DNA of 64,000 bases, from NCBI GenBank assembly GCA_949358305.1, contig OX442315.1:6349875-6413874 (forward strand). The letters are read 5' to 3'. The position numbers and the translations under genes are program-made. The notes below the pieces were generated by a model. That model worked only from the letters and a program-made list of their open reading frames with translations. It made no database searches and was not told where the DNA came from. Positions 55,819-64,000 of this stretch are shown in pieces; the stretch's first letter is position 1, and each line of letters opens with the position of its first letter. This DNA is from Strigamia acuminata (Eukaryota; Arthropoda; Chilopoda; Geophilomorpha; Linotaeniidae).

Positions 55819-57381
55819 TGTGACGGTTACACTGTCATACACTTTGCTAGTTAAAGACGATTATTTCGTCAATAGATGGCGTTCTCGTGTTTTAGCGGTA
55901 ACTTCGAACTTCGATCATTTTTAAATAATTTAATATATAAATTATTATTTATATATTGAATTCACTTTAGTTTACAGTTATTAAACATGTTAATATGTTT
56001 TAAATGTTGTTTTATTCAGTTACTACATAATTCTATTGAATTATGTATAAACCTCACACCTGGTGTAGATATCCCTCACTACCACTGTGAGTAGAATTCC
56101 ATTACGGATTATAGTCAGAGACTTAATCCGAAATGTATCCTGTGTATCCGGTTCTTAGGACGGACCTAATAGAAGACTATGTCCTGGCTATCCACTTCCT
56201 AGAGCCTAGGATTGGAAGGATTTAGGTGACCAGTGATCCCATTGGATCAATGATTAGCCTATTGTCCAGTACGAGTATATATTCCGTGTAAACCGGAAAT
56301 ATCTCGCTCTTGTCCTGTTTTCTGTTTTGTTACTTGTTACTTGAGCGCTAATTATACTTCACGTCGATCCAACAGTCCGTTGTAGAATACCAGTTATTTA
56401 GTGTAAGAATCTAGAGTGAGTAGAAGACTCACAGACACACTGCCCGCCTCTTCATGCCAACATTCCGTTGTAGAAATCGTAAGTTTACTTGCATTTAAGT
56501 GTAGATTCTAGAGTGGGGTACAACCCACAGACACACTCCCTCCGCTTCATGCCAACATCCCGTTGTAGAATGTAGAATCTAGAGTGGAGTAAAATTCACA
56601 GACACATTGGTAATGTAGCATCTAGAGTGGAGTATTTATTATTTCACAGACGCATTATCAGGATAACCGAGCGGAGTAATTTCCCGGTTATTCTCCCGCC
56701 CGCCAGAACCGAGCGGAGTAATTTCCCGGTAATGGATAACCTTTCCTGCGAGAAACTGCTGATTCAATTCGTTGTTGGACGATGGAACATCTAATTATTA
56801 TTTTGATGTTGATTGCACTTGGGGCAAAAGATAGCTCGGCGCTATTTTAATTTATCTTTCGTTTTCACAGTTATATATTTCACGTCACGAATATAATATC
56901 ATGTTAAATTCTATTGAATTTACATGAATATCTATTCCAATTGTTTCGTCATGTTTATGACCGCGCTTTGCAATTATTATTCATATAATAATTACAAGTG
57001 TGACGACTGCAGAAAAGTCAACCGCACCTCTCGGATATAATTCACCTAAGCCTAACCATTACACACCTTTCAGAACTAGCCCAGGAACCACGAGAATCCA
57101 GACTAAGATGACATCTTTTGCGTCCTAACAATAAGACCGTTACATATTCTTATTTGTTCGACTGAAAACCGCAAGTGATATTATTATAGGGCTTTTGCCG
57201 ACCGATTGTATAGTTTAACTTGCAGAATTTCGACCATTTGTCGGTCTAGTATTTATATAAGTTCAAACCGGAATAAATTGTCATATGATTTGAGAAATCA
57301 CAAGCCTCCGTATTTTACACTTTCACACAAGTTCTCGCTCTAATTTTCTAGCAATTGTATCTCGCAAAGTCAATCGTCACA
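55819..57381 (+). repeat. 3' LTR of the gypsy element
   Basis: 1,563 bp, co-linear with the 5' LTR and differing at two positions seen by eye. Followed directly by the ATTT duplication. Confidence 0.95.
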
Positions 57382-57385
57382 ATTT

Positions 57386-58340
57386 AACCTAAATGACTCA
57401 TTGATGCTGACTCATTCTAACAATATATGCGCATGAAGCTTCTTGCGCATCTCATTTATTTCCAACAATCACAGTTAATTCTACTTTCCCCCTCCTCTTA
57501 TAAATAATTATTCACACAAATAGTTTGGCCCTCTGATCACCTGACCAGGAGGTTACTTATAGCTTTGCTGACCACAATAACCACACTTCTCCTCTTCCAT
57601 CTGAACTGCCAACACCTGGTTCAGTGGAACGAGAATGTCAAACCTCTCTCTCTCTTTGCGCCTAAACACCGCATTCATCCTAAACTAGTCCTATTGCGCA
57701 AACCTAATGCCTTTTCCTATATTTTACCATGCCTGGCTATCATTCTCCACCCATGTTGAAGTTTGACCCAGTGCACGTTTATTCTTACAAACAACATCAA
57801 CTGTAAGTAGAGTAACCTGTCGTAAAAATATTAGTTGTAATAACAGCGAGTTGAGAGCGTTTTACCGCCAACCGTCCATATTGCGCGGCGGCATTGTTAC
57901 GAACGTTCTCGCGAGCCTGCGACCCATTTGCGCGAACTTAACAACTGTGCAAATTAATTAGTCAACCATGGAAAAACATCAACTTGAGTTCCAGACGTGA
58001 CAATACATAGGCCTACATTATGTACAATTTTTTTTTTTGCATTTTGTTTGCGTTTAAAAATTTAATTATAATGTTTAAAATCAATGAGCTTCAGTTTACA
58101 ACAGATCATTTGTGAATGTGGTTTTTAGATGGGACAACGAATTTTTTAGATGCAAAAATAGATTAGCTGTTCTAACGAATGTATTAAGTAGAAAAGAAAG
58201 AATTTATTAGCTGGAAAAACCAATTCCGTGAGTAAAAAAACGAATGCTTTTGTCGTTAAAACTAATTTTCTAGACAGTAAAGTTGTAATCTTAGTGTCTA
58301 GACTAAAACTAAAGCAAAATAAGATTTTGTAGTATCAGTA
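57386..58340. other. No gene seen
   Basis: No exon supported. The segment 58180-58337 shares words with 35088-35205 and with the array at 37266, so it is repeat-derived. From 58340 the sequence aligns with the TRAF-like 3' flank at 27145. Confidence 0.45.
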
Positions 58341-58708
58341 GTATTAATAAAAACCCGGGCGTTTATTTGAGGCAGTAACGGTTATCATTTAATTTATAAA
58401 TACCGGTATGGAAACATTTTTTTGGTACACTCTGTGTATGCAAGTTCCAATAAAACACTCTAAAGTGGACAATTGTTTTCAACCAGTAACATTTAAATCT
58501 AGTTCGAAAGATATTTTGTCATTCACTAAATATTTTGCTTCCATTAAACTTAAAAAAATAAATTCTGTAATTTCAAATGTTGCGTTTGCCCCATCCTCTC
58601 TTGGTCTGTCAAAAGTATGTTTAAATTTGATAATATCAGATTTTATATCACGAGAATAATTAGATGTGCCTGCCAATTGATCCATCAAGTGAAGTTGTCC
58701 ATGATACT

Positions 58709-60264
58709 AGGGGGTTTCATTAATTAAGCAATTTTGTAATTTTGCAACTTTAGCAATTTTGCACTTTTGGATTTGTCACATGATATCAGTTCCACCAATC
58801 ATGTGCATAATTGCAAAAACACAAAACAGAAAAAATACACAATCACAAAATCAAAGGTAGTTTTGCTATTTTGGCAAAAATGGCAGCAGCCAAACTCAAT
58901 CCAAGTGGCCATCACAAATTGTGATTAATAATTAGTTTCAAAAACAATCTCATAATTTTGCAATTTTGCAATTATTTAAATAGTCACGTGACTTCCTATC
59001 CACCATATTAGGTTATAGTTATATCCAACCAATTTTAAAATGTGATGCAAAAAAACTAGTTCTTATTTGTGTGATGGAACAAAATATTTTTTAATAAGGT
59101 GCATTTTAATAAATACTAGCTGTTCACCCACAAAGCCAAAGCCATAGATCAGACAAATGTATACAACCAAATCATAAAATAAATTTTTGCAAAACTAAAC
59201 CAAACCCATAATAATGCAACCCAAACCCAAACCACACCAAACCAAAACCAATGCCAATCTGGCCAATACCCAAACACAATCAAACCCAAAAGTTAACCTA
59301 AACCCAACGCCAATCCAGCCAATTCAATTTTGGCCCAAACCACTGCAACCTGCTATTTTGTCCTCCTTTATTATTCAACCACTTTTTCCAACTTTTTCTT
59401 ATAAATCAACCCAAAAAAGATCGTTTTTTCCAAAATTTAAAATCAACGGTTAATCCGATCAAAAAGTTATCTGTACCATTGTTTTCAGCGGGATTTTCTT
59501 CTCTGGAAACCTGTTTTAAACATTTCATTCGGTTAATTTTACGAATTTTTGGTTTTGTCATGGTCGAATCTCGAATCCAAATTCTGCACCAAATTTCCAA
59601 ATTTTCCCATTCGGTCCCCCGCTAAGATGGCCCGAATCGGCACTTTTCCTCGCCCGAATCAAAAAATAAAAAATACAGGCTTGTGCAGAATTGTCTCCTC
59701 TTCAAAATGAGCTTGGTTCCATAATTTTCCGAGCTCATCTTGACATAGAAAACAATAAAAAACGATACGCGACGAACATTTCCGCCTGAATTTCCATTCG
59801 GGCACCCGCTAAAATCGCCCTGAATCGCCCTGAATCGGTACTTTTTTTTACCCGAATCTAAGTATTGAGTTTCCTAGCTGTTATACAGTCATGGATGCAT
59901 CAGCATTTTGATGATATACAAGGATACAAGTTGGCCACTTAGATAGAGCTTGGATGCCTCCATTTTGTTTTGAGTTTCACAAGCCTCAAAATCACTTCTT
60001 ATCAAAATCACAAAAACTACCTTTTAGATGTTTTTGGGATTTTGTGTTTTTACTCTTTTGTGCTTTAGTGAATGTGAATGTGATTGGTAGAACAGATATC
60101 ACATGACAATACTCAAAAATCACAAAATTGTCCAGATCACACAATTGCAAAATTGACTGGGTTAATTCAATGTAAACTCATTTTTGGAGGCATCAAAAAA
60201 TAATGATTTTGTGATTAATGCAAAATCACAAAATTGCAAAATCATTCATATAATGAAACCCCCT
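58709..60264. mobile_element. Non-autonomous DNA element with AGGGGGTTTCATTA ends (1.56 kb)
   Basis: Ends AGGGGGTTTCATTA and TAATGAAACCCCCT, with a longer imperfect inverted repeat of about 110 bp (both contain ATTTTGCAATTTTG and a TGATATC.GTTC.ACCAATCA block). A 3-bp duplication ACT flanks it, and the intact paralog (CCATGATACTGCATAGG) shows the empty site inside the MATH exon. Three-bp duplication and G-rich ends suggest PIF/Harbinger, but ACT is not the usual TWA. No transposase is encoded. A duplicated block around CCCGCTAA.AT.GCCC..AATCGG occurs at 59585 and 59800. Confidence 0.8.
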
Positions 60265-60973
60265 ACTGTATAGGCCAATCAAGAAATGCATCGTTTTGAC
60301 ATTTTATCACTTGAAGAGCAACAGATAAATGAGTGCCTCTTCTCTTTCCATTGTGATTTGGATATAGCAGTAGTCGCATTTTTTAACCATTCATCTTGGT
60401 GTAAAAATAATTGCTATAGATGTGATATTGCATCCCCATTCTTGCGTTTTGATGAAGTTTTGCAAAATTATGAATTTTCCAGATGTATTTGAACGGCGAA
60501 ATGGTTGCCAGTTTGTTCTTCAAATCCATTTCTATGAATAAATGAAATTAGTTAATAATTGGTAAAAAATTGGTTAAAAATTGGTAAAAGATTGGTAAAA
60601 GATTGGTAAAAAATTGGTAAAAAATTGGAAAATAAATTGCAAAAAAAAATTGGTAAAAAATTGGTAAAACAGTCAACTTACCTTTGCCTTTCCCATGATT
60701 TTCTTCGAACTCAGTTTGTTTTCTCACTACAGCATCTGACAATTAAAATCAATTCCGAATAAATCAACGTATAATTTTTACGAATCAATTCTACCAATCT
60801 TATCCAATCAAAATTTTCTTGTCCTCGGCTGAAACAAAGTTTGCATTTTTTTTTGTCTTGCGTTTTAACTAAATAAACAAAATCATTCTTACCCACAGCT
60901 TTAGACAACTGATCTAAAATCAAAGGAAATCAACATTAAAACAGCAGTCAATAAACGTTTGAATCACTTACCG

Positions 60974-62579
60974 TGTGACGGTCATGACGTCATAATTAGT
61001 CCCAAGCTCACCGCTAGATGTCGCTAGTTCCCCATTTCAGCGGGAAATTCGAATCTACAAGTTATTTATGTGTTATTTATATAAAATTAGAGGTTTTATA
61101 TAAATCCACATTATTGCTAGATATTATATCATACTAGTATGATATATTTGTGTCTTTATTTCTCCAGTTGTGTTATGATTTATACAAATTATAACAACAC
61201 CTGGGCCAAAGGATTTAGTCACCCCTCACCACCCACAGAGTTTGGAGATACACTTTGAATTAAGACAATAGCCTTAATTGCAAATGTGTCCTCCGTATCC
61301 ACTTCCTGGGACAGACTTAGTAGAAGACTGTGCCCTCTGTATCCACTTCCTATTTACTAGGATTGGACAGTTTTGAGTGACCAGTGTTCCTATTGGAGCA
61401 ATGATCAACTCATTGTTTCTTCTGAGCATATATTCCAGTGTAAACCGGAAATAGCTCGCTCTTGTTTTTGTTTTCTGATTTGATACTTACTTGAGCCCAT
61501 ATTCTACGCTTCGCTTCGCTTCGCTTCGCTTCATGCCAACATTCCGTTGTAGGGGCACGTGCATTAAATTCCGTGCTCAATCCCTTTCCGTACTTCATGC
61601 CAACATTCCATTGTAGGGGCACGTGCATTAAATTCCGTGCTCAACCCTTTTCCGTACTCCATGCCAACATTCCGTTGTAGGGGCACGTGCAGTAAAATGC
61701 CGTGCTCAATTCCTTTTCCGACGGGACATTAGGGTCAAACCTAGTGTTGGATTGACGTGAGCGCCATTGATTCAATTCTGGGCTGGTTGTACTTTGGTGC
61801 AACAGAATCGACAGGGTCTTTTCATAATTATTTTATTTATACAGGTTTTAGTCATGTTTGATTATTAGATTATTTCGTAATTTAATAATTCAAATCATAA
61901 CTTGCGTGATTGGATTTATTCGTAAATTCAACACAACTTCAAAGTTTCCTTTTTGATGAGTTTTTCAGAACTAGATTGACATTCAGTTGTGACTTATTTT
62001 AATAAGTTACAAATGAATATTTTCACGAAACCAGAAGTTTTATTGCAATACGCGATAAGTTGCAAACCAATTTATCCGTCGCAAATATTTATTTAAAGTC
62101 TAACTTTGAGTAACTCATATTTATGGTTATTTTGATAATCATAAATAGACCAATTGGTAAATATCTACGAATAGATATTTAAACCAATGGTCACCCAAAG
62201 TTGTGACGATGCGGCAAAGACAACCGCATTCCTCGGATAATTTAGTTACACAGAACCAACCGAAGCAGACGACAATCAGTCCAATTGCAGACGACACCTT
62301 TTACGCCCGAAATAAGAACTTTACACACTCTTATTTTCAAGGCTGAACACAACTGTTAACGTTATTTTAGGGCTTTTGAGCCACTCGTTTGTATAGCTAG
62401 TTACACTCGTATTTTTCTGGCCATTTGTCGGCCATAGTTATTATATAACTTTATTCCGACTTAATAAATGTTCTATGTTTTGATAAACATAAACGCCTCG
62501 TTCTTTGCACTTTACACACACTCTAGAGTTCCACTTGTTCTTTTAGCTATAATTCCTATCCCGGGTAGTCATCGTCACA
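60974..62579 (+). mobile_element. Solo LTR related to the gypsy element's LTR
   Basis: A 1,606-bp LTR (TGTGACGGTCATGACGTCAT to CATCGTCACA) flanked by ACCG/ACTG. It shares with the 43522 LTR the blocks GTGTAAACCGGAAATA.CTCG, ATGCCAACATTCCGTTGTAG and the terminal TGTGACGG/GTCACA. It carries three 64-bp tandem units (61531-61722) and a CGCTT run. It lies across the splice donor of a TRAF-like exon. Confidence 0.85.
61508..61722 (+). repeat. Tandem repeats inside the solo LTR
   Basis: CGCTT repeated five times (61508-61532), then three copies of a 64-bp unit starting TCATGCCAACATTCCGTTGT and containing GGGGCACGTGCA.TAAA. Confidence 0.85.
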
Positions 62580-62712
62580 ACTGTTTGCCATTATCACAGT
62601 GTTCAGAGTTTTTTGGTAGTTTTCTAAATTGTCGCACTGTTCGGTTTGCTGTTTAGTCAGCATCTCTAAACAAATTCTCATTTTAGGGTTTAAAATCACA
62701 TGAAAACAGTAG

Positions 62713-62892
62713 CAGTCTCGTTATAACGAATTGGAAGGGACCCGAGAAATCGGTTTGTTAAAACAAAAGTTTGTTGTATCAAACTTTTTTTATATGGTGT
62801 TCTATGGCCAGCCAAACAACCGAGACATTTTTAAATATTTGTTATAACAAGAAAATCGTTATATCGCGCTTCGTTATAACGAGGTCCGACTG
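62713..62892. mobile_element. pogo/Tigger-like MITE (CAGTC...GACTG ends)
   Basis: Left end CAGTCTCGTTATAACGAA and right end TTCGTTATAACGAGGTCCGACTG form the inverted repeat typical of pogo/Tigger-type elements. TA follows the right end (62893-62894). No coding sequence. Confidence 0.65.
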
Positions 62893-62926
62893 TAAAATAT
62901 TTATCGATGAGAGCTGTCTACGAATC

Positions 62927-62997
62927 TGGGTGACCAGATTTAGTAAATGTAAAATCGGAGTGTCCCAGCAAAACTGGAACATCTGGTCACCCTGTTT
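62927..62997. mobile_element. Very short inverted-repeat element (about 71 bp)
   Basis: CTGGGTGACCAGATTTAGT at the left and ACATCTGGTCACCCTG at the right are inverted copies. No counterpart exists at the same point of the intact TRAF-like gene. Confidence 0.6.
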
Positions 62998-63348
62998 AAG
63001 ATAGGACAATTTACCTTCTCCCAATTTTACATCTTCCACCAGTTTTTGCATTTGTTTCGACTGTTCATCAAACATCTCCTTTAATGAACCTAAAAAAATA
63101 TATTTAATCAATAAAAATGGCTTCTCATTTTCAATCGTTCCAAACCAAACATGATTTAAATCAAATAAAACTCAAATTAAATGAGATTACGATGGCTAGT
63201 CATAGTCACGTAGTTTACCGTAATCACGTCCCAACTTCTCTATTTCGCTGTTTTGTTTACGTTGTTTCAAGCGGAGGTCGTTCATTTCTTTTTCTTGCTT
63301 TTCTATACGAAGAAAATTTAACCACTTAACAAAGAAAACCATCTGCTA

Positions 63349-63493
63349 TACTCTTTCCACACTCAAGGTTGACCCTGGAAGCTGGGCTCCCATTGGCCTA
63401 CTTAGAAATGCAATGCAATATAGTTACATTGCAGTTCTAAGTAGGCCAATGGGAGCCCAGCTTCCAGGGTCAACCTTGAGTGTGGAAAGAGTA
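63349..63493. mobile_element. Hairpin MITE with TA target site, copy 2
   Basis: 145 bp, arms nearly identical to those at 15547-15692, flanked by TA (63347-63348, 63494-63495). The intact TRAF-like gene lacks it (CACCTGTTGGTTATG), so this is an insertion in an intron of the pseudogene copy. Confidence 0.88.
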
Positions 63494-63700
63494 TAGTTAT
63501 GTTTTACCTAAAACAACTTTCATTTCTTTGCAGCACTCGTTCTGTTTTCATCAAAATTTAAATAAATTGTTGGCTGTATAGTTGTTCAACAACATTATTG
63601 GTTCTACCAATACCTGAGCACTGCTGCTACCAGCTGCGTTCTTAGGTGATACAAGTCCGGAAAATAAACGTTCCAAAATCAATCCGTTACTCGATTGCTG

Positions 63701-64000
63701 AAATGCAAGAAATTTACAAACACCTCAGTAGCACGGCGGATGCAATATTAAACACAGGTGTGATGTTTAATCGTTCATTGTGTTGTTTGGGACATCGTTA
63801 CTATTATTCTACCTCTGTTGGAAGAGTCAGCAGTAATTTCATCATCAACTCGGCATGAGAATTCCCACTTCCGTGTTTTTCAACTTCCAATTAATTTCCC
63901 TACAAAAATCGTATAATTAATATCGTAGAGTTTTACTATCGTAGAATTATCATAGTTTTAGTTGGGAATAATATCTGCGCACCTGAAATTCACAACCGAT
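63701..64000. other. Right edge; no gene seen
   Basis: Similarity to the TRAF-like locus fades after about 63745. No zinc-binding first exon is found, and the open frame at 63646-63858 overlaps a real minus-strand exon and is not credible. Confidence 0.4.

Larger units (their letters stand above)
43522..57381 (+). mobile_element. Full-length Ty3/gypsy LTR retrotransposon with a third ORF (13.86 kb)
   Basis: Two 1,563-bp LTRs (TGTGACGG...GTCACA), a 4-bp duplication ATTT (43518-43521, 57382-57385), a tRNA-Gln-type primer site, gag, pol in the order PR-RT-RH-IN, a 568-codon ORF3 and a polypurine tract. RT-RH-IN order and YLDD place it in Ty3/gypsy (Metaviridae). All ORFs are open and the LTRs show only two differences, so the insertion is very recent. 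It is unusually long for a gypsy element because of its long LTRs and large spacers at 45105-45981 and 52350-53496. Confidence 0.95.
58479..63700 (-). pseudogene. Degraded paralog of the TRAF-like/MATH gene
   Basis: Exons matching the gene at 28103-29975 occur in the same order: 63694-63610 (QSSNGLILERLFSGL), 63297-63230 (EKQEKEMNDLRLKQR), 63091-63012 (SLKEMFDEQSKQMQKLVEDV), 62668-62584 (EMLTKQQTEQCDNLENYQ), 60917-60895, 60738-60683 and the MATH exon (60530-60265, then 58708-58479, ending ELDLNVTG-stop). Two of these coiled-coil exons are absent from the other copy. The MATH exon has a nonsense codon after NYFYTKMNG and is split by a 1.56-kb element; a solo LTR interrupts a splice donor. The zinc-binding first exons are not found. 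Non-functional as it stands, although the other copy seems intact. Confidence 0.8.

Noticed and set aside
58479-58688. Short ORF as an independent gene
   Set aside because: It is the last part of the MATH exon of the TRAF-like pseudogene, cut off by the 58709 element.

Overview
The window looks like nuclear DNA of an intron-rich, AT-rich, repeat-laden animal, most likely an arthropod. Spliced genes with GT-AG introns, a full set of metazoan mobile elements, and a short run of CCTAA/TTAGG units at 9.4 kb (the usual arthropod telomere repeat) all point that way. An apparently intact nephrocystin-4 gene implies an organism with cilia. The lineage cannot be fixed from sequence alone.

Layout. 1-15.5 kb: no convincing gene; several MITEs with terminal inverted repeats, a degenerate minisatellite, and a patch of TCGCTAAAA repeats around telomere-like units. 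15.9-16.8 kb: a small membrane-protein gene and an unassigned ORF, both minus strand. 17.3-26.8 kb (minus): a 19-exon nephrocystin-4 (NPHP4) gene of about 1,225 aa, several of whose introns are packed with private tandem repeats. 27.3-28.1 kb: a hAT-type MITE with an 8-bp target duplication. 28.1-30.0 kb (minus): an 8-exon TRAF/MATH-domain gene, divergent from a small coiled-coil gene (30.29 kb, plus) whose last exon is split by two nested solo LTRs. 32.5-36.7 kb: two single-exon leucine-rich-repeat genes with an N-terminal BC-box-like motif, plus decayed relatives. 38.0-42.9 kb: a complete ISL2EU-type DNA transposon encoding a THAP/DDE transposase and a convergent SWIM/YqaJ-nuclease protein. 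43.5-57.4 kb: a near-pristine 13.9-kb Ty3/gypsy LTR retrotransposon with 1,563-bp LTRs, gag, pol in the -1 frame behind an A AAA AAC slippery site and stem-loop, and a third ORF that is not envelope-like. 58.3-63.7 kb (minus): a degraded second copy of the TRAF-like gene, broken by at least five insertions.

The ordinary host genes are NPHP4 (ciliary transition zone), a TRAF-like adaptor and two possible elongin-BC/Cullin substrate receptors. Most of the rest is mobile DNA. The paralogous TRAF copies give natural empty sites that define several insertions to the base. The best candidates for something undescribed are the ORF3-bearing gypsy element with its frameshift signal, the satellite-filled NPHP4 introns, and insertions landing exactly on a stop codon and a splice donor.
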